Positions 1-11,506 of a stretch of DNA of 64,000 nucleotides are shown in pieces. Source of the DNA: Artocarpus heterophyllus (taxonomy: Eukaryota > Streptophyta > Magnoliopsida > Rosales > Moraceae); assembly GCA_025403435.1 (NCBI GenBank), contig CM046332.1:474469-538468 (forward strand), given 5' to 3'. Numbering within the stretch: position 1 is the first letter of the stretch; each line of letters begins with the position of its first letter. Under the pieces are notes generated by a model, which saw only the letters and a list, made by a program, of their open reading frames with translations, was not told the origin of the DNA and made no database searches. A program made the translations under genes and the position numbers.

Positions 1-933
1 AAAGTGTGGAAGTTAGTCGTGTGAAGCTGGAGTCCAAGTTGAACTTAGTTTGATTCAAGTTCGTACATGCGCAGGCCTTGCCTTAGCTTGAGAAATGCAC
101 GGACACTAACGTGGAAGCTTGCTTTGATATGTTTTATGGAAGTTTGAGTCAAAATTGTGTTCAATCAAAGACTCTAGGATTATGCTTTACATGATAATTT
201 GTAGCCGGCTCTGGATTGGCTGAACTAGAGGTCGTGTCTGATTTGTAATCAACTGAGAAATGTGAAGGCTTTAGCCTATTAGAGTCCCTTTTCAAAGTAA
301 ATAGCGAAGAGCTAATTCAGGTCTTTTATTTGTGAGCATCTATTTTCTTTATTTATTTTTGTCACGTTTGTTCTCTCTTAAGAAATACCATCTACTATAA
401 CTCTTAATTTTTCAATTAAAAAAGAAAATAAAAAAGAGAAAATCTACAGCAAGTCTAACGTGGTGATCCTCGTTAATTTTGTCCCCCTCTATACCACTTC
501 ATTCAATTAACTTCAAACTACTAACGACGATTTGCTGTTGATGCATTTCTTGGGAATTTGTTGGAAATGTCTAATGATAAAAACAAATAATTTGTTGTAA
601 AATCATCTTCAACATTAGGTTCTTTTTTATCGAGATTGATAGTTCCTTACAACTTTTCTTCATCCACCCTCTCTGAATTTTTAGCTTACATTCTCCTTGT
701 TATCGCAGAGGGCTTGTAGATATGCACAACATCGATGGATTCGACCATTTTGTGCTATTATTATCTTTTTCAACTTCATATTTAATTTGCTCGACTTGCG
801 TTATGTAATATTAGTCTTGGTCCTGTTCAATCTACAGCTCTTCTTAGGTTCCAAGATCTTTCTCCATGGTCTGAGTTTTCCTGTTGACTCTGTTTTGGTG
901 GTTTAATAGGATGATGTTGTCTGCAAACAGCAT
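1..933. other. Intergenic DNA, no gene recognised
   Basis: AT-rich sequence with only short open frames, none showing a recognisable domain, splice pattern or codon structure. No LTR terminus or long repeat shared with the rest of the window was seen. It may be host intergenic DNA or decayed repeat. Confidence 0.5.
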
Positions 934-1106
934 GTTAGGGTGGTTGGCAAGCATAGTTAGAACAACTTTTTTGTGCAAAACACTGTAGTATGTTAGAGCT
1001 TTATACTGTAGCAACTGTTTTGCTTTTTTACTATAATATGTGAGAGTTTTACACTATTTGGTAACCAAAAAGTTAGTTTTAAACATGCTTGTCAAACACC
1101 CTTTAA
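934..1106. mobile_element. MITE-like short inverted-repeat element
   Basis: About 172 bp flanked by imperfect terminal inverted repeats: the left end reads GGGTGGTTGGCAAGCAT and the right end, in reverse complement, GGGTGTTTGACAAGCAT. Each end abuts TTA, as expected for a 3-bp target duplication of a PIF/Harbinger (Tourist-type) MITE. No coding capacity. Superfamily assignment is inference from TIR style and the TTA flanks. Confidence 0.6.
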
Positions 1107-1657
1107 CTTATAAATTGCTTGGTTTGCCTCCTAGCTAGAACACAAGGGCTCTGCAATGTTAACCCTTGTCAAAATCAGCGCTATTGGTTTTCGTCGTCTG
1201 GACAACACTTTAAAATTTATAGGTTTTTGCACCTTTCTATAAGTGTAAGCTTATGGCCATGTCCACTCTTCTTCTTTCCTTCTTTTTTTTTTTTTTTTTA
1301 ATTTTTATATTAAGACGAGCATGGACCTAACGATTGTATGACATGGTTGTTCAACTGTACCTCAAATTTTCAGGTGTTGGTAAGTAATCAATTAAACATA
1401 ATTTACATTTCTCTCCTAAGCTTTTATTTGTTTGTGGAAGCCTTCATTCCTAGTGAGAGTAGTAAGATCAAATAGTGATGCATTTATTATTATTATTATT
1501 ATTATGTGTGCTCTTGACAAGATCTGGAAGGACCTGTCAAAAGCTAAAACCTGATTGGGTTTTTGACTTGGTCGTTATTGAGTAAAATGACATGTAAGGG
1601 TCATTTTTGTAGAGGATTAAATTTAATAAACTTGTTATCAAAGTTTTTCTTTTTGTG

Positions 1658-1688
<31 letters not shown>

Positions 1689-1860
1689 TAGAGGAGAGGT
1701 TTGATGTTTTTAACTAAATTAACAAAACAAAATAAATAAACAAAATGCTAAATTCAAGTATTAAAAACAATAATAATAAATAAGTTAAAGGTGTATTTTC
1801 TATCGTTAGACAATGTTTATGTAGTCAATCTTAGAATTATTTTCAAATTTTTTGTTCAAA
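1107..1860. other. Intergenic DNA with simple repeats
   Basis: No gene seen. It holds a poly-T run near 1284-1300, an (ATT)n tract near 1483-1504 and an (AT)n tract near 1658-1682. Confidence 0.6.
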
Positions 1861-3839
1861 CTAACAATCGTAAATAGTGCGAAGCACTACTACCCCAATC
1901 ATTCCGTATAGTTTAGATTTAGTAAAATAAGCGCTTGATTAAACCCTTTTCCATTGAATAACATAGGATGAAGTTCGTTAAATTCAATCTAACGGAAGCA
2001 ATATGCCGAAAAAAATAGGTTAATTTAGGCAACAAACATATAAAAGCTGGGTTCATTTAATCTATGTTATGTTTCACATCACAATCACATAAAAGCCTTA
2101 CCACAACTGTGTGTAATAATTTGCTACTTATGGTTAAAAATTTAAGACAATTACGGATTAAGATTTCTAACCTAGCATTAAACAATTTTCAGGTTTTACT
2201 TAGTCGCGCACCTAAATAACATGATTCAAATCAGCTATGAATAGTAAATGCAGTGAAACATAAGCAATTTCAACAAGAAATTCTGAGAATAATCCGTACA
2301 ATCAATTACATAAACATGTCTAAATTTTTGAATTCACCTTTAACCACAAATAACTTAGTTAGACATAATTCAAATTGACAACAAAATAATAAAAACTAAC
2401 AACATTACGAATTAAACAGATGAACTAGAAGAACAGGTTGTGAAGATCTTCAAGAGCTCCTCGGTAGCAAGCCATTGGATGTCCTCCTCTTTCTCCTCCT
2501 TTTCTCTCTTTCCTTGTTGTATTTGATCTAAATTTGGAGGCCAAAAATGTTGGCCTTGTGATCTATCATGAGGCTTATATATTGGCAAGGATTTTAAACA
2601 GTAAAAATGAGTTTTAGGGCAAAAAATCCTTAAAAATGTGCCGTACAAACGGCATGGAGGTAGGTTATGGCAGCCGCGCGAGCACATAGCAAGCGCAAGC
2701 AGAGGCAAGAGGCTTTAGGAAAGCAGGAGGAGCACTGTTGGGAATGCATGGCGCTGGGGTTGCTGCTTGGTGCCTAAGGTGCCTTAAACTGGGCTATAGC
2801 AGTGTGGGAGCTAGGCTACAGCGCGGTGCTCGGGCCAAAATGACGTTTTCACCTGTTTCAACCCTAATTCGCAATTTGCGACTTTCGCTGGACTTCAAAT
2901 TGAATGCATGATATTTTTAACTCCAAAAATCTTCATTTTTCTCCCTCTTTTTATTCTTTCATATTAAAATACCTAAAATCACAAAATAAAAATAAAACAT
3001 AAGAATTATTCAAAAACTTAGACAACAAATGCAAGCAAAAATGATGCAAAGTATAATGAATTATGCACTTATTACATTCTCCCACACTTAATTTTTGCTA
3101 GTTCTCGAGCAAAACTCAAATAAAAGACACAAAACACTAATCTTCCAACCTTTAATCTCAGAGAACACTAAGAGATATTACCTTGAAATCAAACAAAGTA
3201 ATGAACTGAATCCACATTTATTGAAAAGTCTATAGATCCTATGATAGTCATACTCAATGTGTGTGTGTGCATCAGCAATTGTAAACGATTATTGTTCTAT
3301 GCCTGCTATGAACAAGTAAACACTCAACAGCCTTACAAAACAAATGTTAAAACCAAAATCAAAACAAAAGAAAACGAAGGTGTCAAACATCATAGGCTCT
3401 CCCTTTGGTACAAATCTCCACTACACTGAATGCATTACCTAAAATAAAAAAACAATATAGGTTGTAACAGAGCCAAGGGGTAGCAACTTAAGAAAGAAGG
3501 GTATGGGCAATGCAACAGTCCTGAATACTTCATGGAATTAGAGACATCTTGGAAATTCAAAATTCTCAAGACATTCTCAAAACCTAAAGAAATGATTGAC
3601 GAGGCCAAGTCTAATGGTGTCGGGCCTCGGCTACTTTCAAAACCAACCTTGCACAAACCAGAATTATGAATTGACTAGCTCACAATAATTTATTTTTTGA
3701 TTTTTAATTATTTTTTTATATATCTTCTTTTCTTTTTCTTTTTTGGCTTTTATTTTTTTTAGTTTTTTAATATTTTTTTCTTTTCTTTTGTGAGCTAACC
3801 TTACATAATTTTATTTTTTTGCTCTCGATTTGTACTTTC
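1861..3839. repeat. Unclassified non-coding repeat, left part (interrupted by copia A)
   Basis: AT- and pyrimidine-rich sequence without a convincing gene. A T/C-rich tract runs at about 3690-3800. It ends with CTTTC, the target site duplicated by copia A, so it is continuous with 13531 onward. The texture resembles long non-coding LTR-retrotransposon remnants of plants, but I could not find matching LTRs or other boundaries, so the class is open. Confidence 0.35.
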
Positions 3840-4243
3840 TGTTGGAAACAAAGTGCAGCAGCGGAATTTTTTTTAAAAATTTTCATCAGAGTATTTTCCA
3901 AAACACAAGTTTGACATGTTATATGTATAAATTAAACAGATCTAACTGACCTCAGTGTGCCGAAGAACCTCCGCAATCCGTGTAGAGAAGTAACGTTCCA
4001 GAAGAGCCTCAACCAACTGGTCTTTTTTGCTATTCTCTATCCACAACCGGAGTGAGTGTGGGCTCAAACGTGCAGCTCTTCCACCGGTGACTCTCCTTCC
4101 AACCAATAGAGAGAACCCAAAGCTAGTGCTCGTGATTTGTGAACAAAAGCTCTCAGGGAGTTTTAAGATGCTCACTAGAAGAGTATCACTCTTAATCTCT
4201 TAAATTGATCTCTATTGATCTAAGTAAATCATGAGACTCACTC

Positions 4244-4253
4244 CCTTTTTATA
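4244..4253 (-). promoter_or_regulatory. TATA-like box of copia A LTR
   Basis: TATAAAAAGG on the minus strand in the LTR; the same box is at 11912-11921 in the 5' LTR, where it would drive the element. Promoter role is inferred from position and sequence only. Confidence 0.5.
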
Positions 4254-4371
4254 CCTATTGGTCCTGGGGTCAGTCCATATCAGATTAGGTCTCAAAAACT
4301 CGAAACAGAATCAAGTTCGGATCAATATCTGATAAGATCCGCGTGAAAACGCGTAATCTTATCTCCGCTGA

Positions 4372-4426
4372 TCGGCAGGCCGATCAGGCCAGTTCGGCAG
4401 GCCGAACACGTCATCCGGCAGGCCGA
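4372..4426. repeat. Array of 3 TCGGC-NN-GCCGA motifs (copia A 3' LTR)
   Basis: Near-palindromic 12-mers at 4372-4383, 4394-4405 and 4415-4426 (TCGGCAGGCCGA twice, CCGGCAGGCCGA once), spaced 22 and 21 bp. The pitch is not a multiple of three, so this is not a coding repeat. The array is GC-rich in an AT-rich LTR. Confidence 0.85.
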
Positions 4427-5867
4427 ACTACCGAGAAAAAATCTCCGCAAATCTTTTATTTTCCACCCGAGATTCTAAAGGATAAAGTCTCAGTTTTGAT
4501 TCAAATAACCCAATAGAGAAGTTATCTGATCAAAACAAACTTTATCAAGATAATCTCTAAGAAAATAAATCAATTCACAATAATTCTACAAGTTTATCTT
4601 GATCTAATTTATCCAAAATTAAATCAACCGATAAACAGACAAGAATTATCTGATCGCAATAATTCAACAAGTTTATCTTGAACTAATTTCTTACAAAATT
4701 AATTCAACCAATAAACAGACATGAATTATTTGATTCTTACAAATTTTAAATCAATCTGATAAATCCGACATAAGTCACCAATTATTTGAAAAGTACGCTG
4801 TGTCGTTACAGGATTTTATGAGCTAGCAAAGGGGACCAAAATGGACCTATAAAGTTCAAGCTTATGATAATTATGAAACCCAATATCCTAGATATACATT
4901 TCACAATTATCAACTCCAACGCTACTCCACTAAAAGCTTGCAGCTGCATTCTCGAAACTTTATAGAATTACGAAGCTCGTGTAGCTAAGTCTCTATGACA
5001 TATCATAGTGTATCGTATCCCCATATGATAATCCATAATCGGCTTAAGGACAAGTTCTGTCTTACCTTCCCGATTATTTTTATCTTACGTTCCATTGTCT
5101 CACCATTAGAAAACTTACCATCCAAAGATAGTATACCATTCGGTTACACCTATGTATCCAAATGGTTGAGCGCTCCAGTTTTCCAATTACAGGACAACGC
5201 ATATAAGAGGATATCATTACTCCTAAAGAGGAGCTATGGATTCCATATCTATGAATAACAAGTCTACGCTATCAAGAGTCATGCCTCCAACGTACCGGCA
5301 TGCATACCACTATAGAGATGTGGGAGTCACCCATTGGTACATCAAAAGACACAAGTCGAGACAACGGGCCTACTATTCATCTCAGGATTAAGAAACAATA
5401 CAAATGACTGTCTAAAGTGAATCGATTTGCCAAGACAGAATTATTAATCCAAATCAATTCACTTTATGTCCCGATCCAACACATCGTCACCTATGACAAC
5501 GTGCCAATGTTTCTATTCACGGAGTCCAACTCCGATGGCCAAGACAAACCATCTCCCAAAAGGGATATAGACAACATAACAATCTTTACATGAATAAAGC
5601 GCCCAACTTTATTCCCTCGATTGCAGGATCATATGTTTTAGACCATCACGTTAAGATTTATGTCTACTGCATAATCATCCCATCATATGCCCAATTCTTC
5701 AGGTTTAGACTGACGGTCTCAGACTACTGTTTGCTTATCATACATTCAACAAATATGAACGTAAAGAGGACAAGATTTGGTATATATAAATGAATAAATT
5801 CTTTATTGATAAAAATGTCTCAAAAAATGTATTACATTTTTACTCCTTAGGGCATACATGTCTAACA

Positions 5868-5881
5868 ATCTCCCACTTGCG
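5868..5881 (-). other. Copia A polypurine tract
   Basis: On the minus strand, AAGTGGGAGAT stands directly upstream of the 3' LTR (TGTTAGACATG). This is the usual plus-strand priming site of plant copia elements. Confidence 0.8.
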
Positions 5882-5904
5882 CTAAGTGAGTAAATACAGC
5901 AAAT

Positions 5905-7850
5905 TTTCGCATCCCCGTAGCTTCCACATGCCTCTCGAAGACTCTCCCAGTAAGTGTCTTCGTAAATGGATCAGCTAAATTGTCCTCTGACGCGATCTTG
6001 CACACCTGTGACATGCCCGCCCTCAACGAAGTCCTTTATCACATGATACTTCCGATCAATATGTTTACTCTTCTTGTCAAATCTTGGTTCCTTAGCATTG
6101 GCTACCAGCCGCACTGTTATCACAGTATAGTGATACCGCTTTATCCATACCAAGAACTACCTCAAGATCCCCAAGGAACTTGCGAAGCCACACTGCTTCT
6201 TTCGAAGCATCACTAGCCACCACATACTCGGCCTCCATCGTTGAATCCTAAAGTGCAATCTTGCTTCGCACTTCTCCAACTGATGGCACCGCCACCCAAA
6301 GTAAACACAAACCCCGAAGTCGATTTCCTAGAATCCAAACAGGATTGAAAATTCGAATCGGTGTATCCTAGAGGAGTTAAATCCTCACCCGAATACATAA
6401 GCATATACCCTCGAGTCCTTCTTAGGTACTTGAAAATATGCTTTACCGCAACCCAATGGTTCGGTCCTGGATCCGCCTGAAATCGACTTACAATCCCGAC
6501 CGCATAGCTAATATCCGGTCGAGTGTAAAGCATGGCATACATGAGACTACCTACTGCCGAAGCATAAGGCACCTTCTTCATGTATTCTCTTTCTTCATAA
6601 GACTTTGGAGAGTCTTTCTTAGAAAGAGTAATTCCAGACCTAGATGGTTGCCCACCTTTCTTGGAATCCTGCATTGCAAACCTCCTGAGAATTTTATCTA
6701 TGTAGCCGGCCTGAGACAAAGCTATCATTTTGTTCTTCCTATCCCGAAAAATCTGGATACCGAGAATAAAATTAGCCTCACCTAAGTCCTTCATGTCAAA
6801 CTGCTTGGTCAACCATAATTTGACCGATGACAATGCCCCAACGTCATCGCCAATTAGTAGAATGTCATCTACATAGAGCAATAGAAAAACCACCTTCCCA
6901 TCCTTTATGTGTTTGTAAACACATGGTTCATCCACATTTTGTGAGAGCCCATAAGTCTTGATTCACTTGATCAAATCTTATGTTCCAAGAACGAGAAGCC
7001 TGCTTAAGTCCATAAATTGACTTTAACAGCTTACAAACCTTACCCTCTTGACCCGCGACCTTAAACCCGTCTGGTTGTTCCATATAAATAGACTCATCAA
7101 GATAGCCATTCAGAAAAGCCGTCTTGACATCCATCTGCCAAATCTCGAAGTCGAGAGCGGCAGCTATGGACAAGAGAATCTGGATGGACTTAAGGATGGC
7201 CACAGGCGAAAAGGTTTCCTCATAATCGATTCCTTCCTTTTGCGTATAACCCTTAGCTACCAGTCTAGCCTTAAAGGTTTCGACCTTTCCATCCACTCCT
7301 CTTTTCCTCTTGTAGATCCACTTACACCCTATGGGTTTTACCCCATTGGGAAGATCCACAAGCTCCCAGACTTGATTAGTCTCCATAGACTTCATCTCTA
7401 TGTTCATGGCCTCTGTCCAGAGTCTTGAATCAACATCCTCCATAGCTTTTGCGTAAGTATAAGGATCCCTATCATGTTCATCCGGTTCAGCCAAAAAGAC
7501 CTCCCCATTGAACATATACCTTTCAGGTTGACGCCTGATCCTCCCACTACGTCGAAGCCCCTGAGGTTGTTGTTCAGGTTTGTTTGGTTTTTCTACACCG
7601 ATCAGAATGGTTTCGTTCGGAACCTCTGGAGTGAACTGATCACCCCTTAACTCCTCAAGCACCACTTTGCTTCGAGGTTTAAAGTCGTCCATGTAACTCT
7701 CCTCAAGGAAAGTTGCATTAGTTGAAACCACGACTTTATTTTCCTTAGGGTTATAAAAATAACCCCCTTTAGTCCCTTTTGGATATCCTACAAACACGCA
7801 AACTTCCAAACGTGCATTCCAACTTATTCGGATCCTTAAACAGGACATGA
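5905..7850 (-). pseudogene. Copia A reverse transcriptase and RNase H (broken)
   Basis: Minus-strand frames carry the copia reverse transcriptase. Recognisable blocks are KWIYKRKRG with [20 protein letters not shown] (about 7310-7200), [25 protein letters not shown], and the catalytic YVDDILLIGDD (about 6870). RNase H follows with NHWVAVKHIFKYLR, YTDSNFQSCLDSRKSTSG and GGAISWRSAKQ. Frames change near 6930 and near 6260. The RNase H tail down to about 5905 survives only as fragments with stops. The enzyme would copy element RNA in cytoplasmic particles; this copy cannot give a full-length protein. Family assignment is certain, integrity poor. Confidence 0.92.
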
Positions 7851-8990
7851 TCTGGACATCCCCATATACGAATATGGTTTAAGGATGTCTTCCGTCTTGT
7901 CCACAACTCGTGAGGAGTTTTAGGGACCGATTTTGAAGGCACATTGTTCAAAAGATAACATGCGGTTTGTAGTGCATATCCCCAAAAGGATAAAGGCAAT
8001 GATGAATAACTCATCATGGACCGAATCATGTCCAACAAAGTCCTATTCCTTCTCTCTGCTACGCCATTCTGCTGCGGAGTGCCCTGGCGCAGTCAAATGG
8101 GATAAAATCCCATTCTCTAACAAGTGTCCCAAGAACTCATCAGAAAGGTATTCCCCACCTCGATCATGATCGAAGTGCCTTTATGGGTCTACCCTTCTTT
8201 TCTACTTCAGCCCGAAACTCCCTGAACTTATCATAAGTTTCGCTTTTGTGGTGCATTAGGTACACATACCCATATCTTGAGTAATCGTCAATAAAAGTAA
8301 CGAAGTACTCATACCCTCCTCGTGCCCGGATGTTCATCGGTCCACAAACATCACTATGCACAAGTTCTAGAACCCCTTCGGCCCTATTGCCCTTAGACCC
8401 GTATGGTCTTTTGGTCATTTTACCCTCCAAACAAGACTCACATTGAGGTATAGATTCCACCTTTAAGTGACTTAAAGGTCCATCCCTTACCAACCTTTGA
8501 ATCCTATTTAGGTTAATATGGCCAAGGCGCAAATGCCAAAGATAAGTCTTATTAGAGTGAGAAGTTTTAAGTCTTTTTGAGTCATTATCATTTATCTCAG
8601 CATTAAGCAATAGGTCCATCTTAGGTTTGATAAAATATAGATTATTTTGCATCCATCCAGAACAGATAAAAGATTTGTTTTTACGAATCACCACTTTTTC
8701 ATTAAAAGATACCACGTAGGAGTCTTTAAATAAAGAAGATACAGAAATTAAATTCCTTTAAATTTAGGAACATAAAAACAGTCTCGCAAAATTAAACTCC
8801 TATAATTATCAAAATAAAGATGGACATCTCCCACTGCTTCCGCTGAGACCAAGGATCCATCGCCCATCCGAAGCGTTAAGTCTTCACGAAGTAGACTTCT
8901 CATTTCTTTGAATCCCTGTAGAGAAACACAAACATGATTAGTTGCACCGAAATCTATGACCCAGATGTCACTGGATTCCTCAACCAAACA
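7775..8990 (-). pseudogene. Copia A protease and integrase (broken)
   Basis: The protease active-site region reads WVIDFGATNHVC, with Phe where the aspartic protease motif D-S-G normally has Ser. The GAG-pre-integrase zinc-binding region reads YLWHLRLGHINLNRIQ followed by QCESCLEGK. The integrase core keeps the first two acidic positions (HSDVCGP; FVTFIDDYSRYGY). The region with the third (NGVAERRN) lies near 8060, out of frame with what precedes it because of a frameshift near 8083. It continues as [15 protein letters not shown] and IWGCPDHV. Integrase would insert element cDNA into chromosomes; the frameshift and protease substitution argue that this copy is dead. Confidence 0.9.
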
Positions 8991-8999
8991 AGTTTCTAA

Positions 9000-9830
9000 A
9001 TATAGAAGATCACACCTACCTCCCTTGGAAAGGAAGTCCTTGCAATGCTTCTTTATATACCCGACCTTACCACAAAAGAAGCACTTAAGCTTCTTTGGGT
9101 TCTTCTTCTTCTTCTTCTTGCTCTTGGTTGCAGGAGGAATAGAAGACTTCCCACTCTTGGCTCGTTGCTTCTTTCCATTCCCTAGAGTTAGGATTGGAAC
9201 TAGAAGCAGCTACCATATTGGCCTCACCACCAGCAGGAAACTCCCTAATCAGCAGTTCAAACTCCTGTAACTGTTTCATCAGTTCTGTTAAGGTCATATC
9301 CCGTCTATTGCTTAAATTAAAAGTAGCTCTAAACGGAATAAATTCCTTAGACAGAGTTTCAAAGACCATAGTCATCTGAGTTTCAGCATCGATGTCGGCT
9401 CCATTGGTGTGAGCCTTAGCGAGGTAACCTATGACCAACATCATGTGCTCCTTTACAGATGTCGCCGGTCTCTTATCTATAGCTTAAGAGTTTCCGAAGT
9501 GCCCCTTGCCGCTTTGTTATGGCATGGCCTCCAAACATGTCCTCAAGATTATCTAAGATCTGCTTCGCAGTCTCATAATCCTGATGTTGAGCCTGCAGCA
9601 CATTGTTCATGCTAGCCATAACATAACAGCGGGCCTAATCATTAGCATCTTTCTAGCGGTCATACGCTTGGAATTGCTCATTACTTGAGTCTCCCATAGG
9701 CTCGGGAGGACAAGGAGTTGTCAGAACATATTTCAGTTTTTCAAAGGAAAGGACGATGTCCAGGTTTCCGTTTCCAATCATTATAGTTCTCATCGGTTAA
9801 TTGGTTTTTGTCAAGTATCGATGATAAAAC
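9000..9830 (-). pseudogene. Copia A gag (broken)
   Basis: Minus-strand fragments read TDENYNDWKRK, then in another frame LDIVLSFEKLKYVLTTPCPPEP, then NNVLQAQHQDYETAKQIL, TKRQGALRKLL and MTLTELMKQLQEFELLIRE. These blocks occur in copia gag proteins that build the particle and bind RNA. The zinc knuckle near 9030-9080 is CFFCGKVGYIKKHC, with Tyr where the CX2CX4HX4C box normally has His. Several frameshifts and stops separate the blocks. The start is taken near the TDENY block because no clean ATG-led frame survives. Confidence 0.85.
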
Positions 9831-11492
9831 AGTTTTTAGACATTTTCAATCTACAATAAAGAATCATATACCAAACATAAGCAAACATATATAATAATTT
9901 AGTAAGATAACACAATCATGTAAAATAATACAAATGCATTTATGTGTCAAAACCTTGAAAATATCACAACCTTACAACGATAATTCCCAATTCAGAATTC
10001 AACAAACTCCTAGGGGAGTCATGCCAAATTCAATCAGGAACACGGATCCCCTCCTGATTAATATATGCCATCCAGGACCCGTATGATCCAGCATATATTA
10101 ATAATCGTTTCTTTGGCCATTAATTTTATTAACAGAGCTCCTAGGGGAGGTTAATAATAAAATTAACATGAGTGTATAACCATCGTTTCAATATTTTATC
10201 CATGATTTATAATCACCACCTAGGGGTGTGCAACTATAAATCATACTAAAATACCTTATCATTTCGGAGATCCAATCTAGTACATGATAGAAATCCCTTC
10301 TTAGGGGTCGGGACCATCATGTTCTGCCTATGGACCAACGATGGAGGCCTTAGGTCTTCTCTTCGAAAACCTTCTCCCACTCAATCTTTTTGAAATCAAG
10401 GTTTTATTTTAAAAGTATGCATGAACAATTTTAATATGAACGGCACTCCCTATTCTATATGATATGTTATCAATATACGTGATAAATCATATTATAATAC
10501 AGACAAGCAAAGCAATCAAGCAAAGCTACAAGCAAAATAATAATAACCTTAATATTATGGTTCCATCCTAGAGAAATAGAAAACTAAGATTACAAGAGAA
10601 TAATCGAGACATTTTTTGATTCTTCATCCTTGAATCCTCAAGCCGTATCCTTCTTCATGTAATATCCATCTTCAAGTCTTCAATCCCGTATGAATCGAAT
10701 ACTTCATATTTCTGGTCATATCCAAATTTAATGTTTCTCAGAATCGTCCCAAAAATAAAATTAAAACTGCACCGAAAAAATTACACCGAAAAAATTGCAC
10801 CTTTTCTGGACACCTGGCAGCTCTCGGTCGGCAAGGCCGGTCTGTGTGATCGGCCTGTCGATTATGAAGGTTCAGCCTGCTGGCAGAGCACCAAATTTTC
10901 TGCCCCACTGTCGGCCTGTCGGACCACACGTCCGGCTTGTCGATCTATGACCTTCGGCGTGCCGAACTGTGAGGTCTGGCATGCCGACCGAGCAGAAAAC
11001 CCTTAATCCAGAAAATACAACTTTAATGCAATTTATCAATTTTATTTTCAACAATTCAAAAACATAAAATTAGAGACTCAGGAAATACCTGGAGGCACCA
11101 TCATCAATCTTCTAGATCCGTCTTCTAGATCCGTCTTCTCCGAATAATTATTTAATTACAAAATTCTTACAAATTAAAAAATTAAATAACAATTCCTAGA
11201 CGGAGATGATAGTCCGCCATCTAATTACATGAAAAACCTAGATACACATTCTAACCTCTAAGGAACCACAACCGGTATGAATTAATTAATTAATTAATAA
11301 TTAAACAATGATTTAATCAACCATAATTAATTAATAAACATTCACCACATAATCCATGACAACATATATATTATATAGAAACCTAGAGTGCCATCTCTCT
11401 ATAAAATTCAATTCAAGCATAGGAGAGATTAAGATCACAAAATTTATGCATATAACATGATCACAAACTTGCAAATTTATGTAAAAACCTCA
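9831..11492 (-). other. Copia A untranslated leader
   Basis: About 1.66 kb between the primer-binding site and gag. No coding frame recognised. It contains one GC-rich array of TCGGC-type motifs at 10828-10987. Confidence 0.75.
10828..10987. repeat. Array of about 7 TCGGC-NN-GCCGA motifs (copia A leader)
   Basis: Related 12-mers start at about 10828, 10850, 10872, 10911, 10932, 10954 and 10976, so most are spaced 21-22 bp apart. The form is mostly TCGGCCTGTCGA, the reverse-complement orientation of the LTR array. TCGGCGTGCCGA at 10954 is close to a perfect palindrome. Confidence 0.8.
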
Positions 11493-11504
11493 GCTCTGAT
11501 ACCA
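11493..11504 (-). other. Copia A primer-binding site (initiator Met tRNA)
   Basis: Minus strand reads TGGTATCAGAGC, two bases downstream of the 5' LTR end. This matches the 3' end of plant initiator Met tRNA used for minus-strand priming. Confidence 0.92.
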
Positions 11505-11506
11505 AT

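Larger units (their letters stand above)
3840..5867 (-). repeat. Copia A 3' LTR
   Basis: 2028 bp with TG...CA ends on the plus strand. Because the element reads on the minus strand this is its downstream LTR. It contains a TATA-like box (TATAAAAAGG, minus strand, 4244-4253) and an array of three TCGGCAGGCCGA-type motifs at 4372-4426. An 87-codon open frame on the plus strand (4995-5258), antisense to the element, is also present in the other two LTR copies. Confidence 0.95.

Noticed and set aside
697..906. Hydrophobic 69-codon frame
   Set aside because: Begins at a non-ATG codon, with no homology, splice context or neighbour support; expected by chance in AT-rich DNA.
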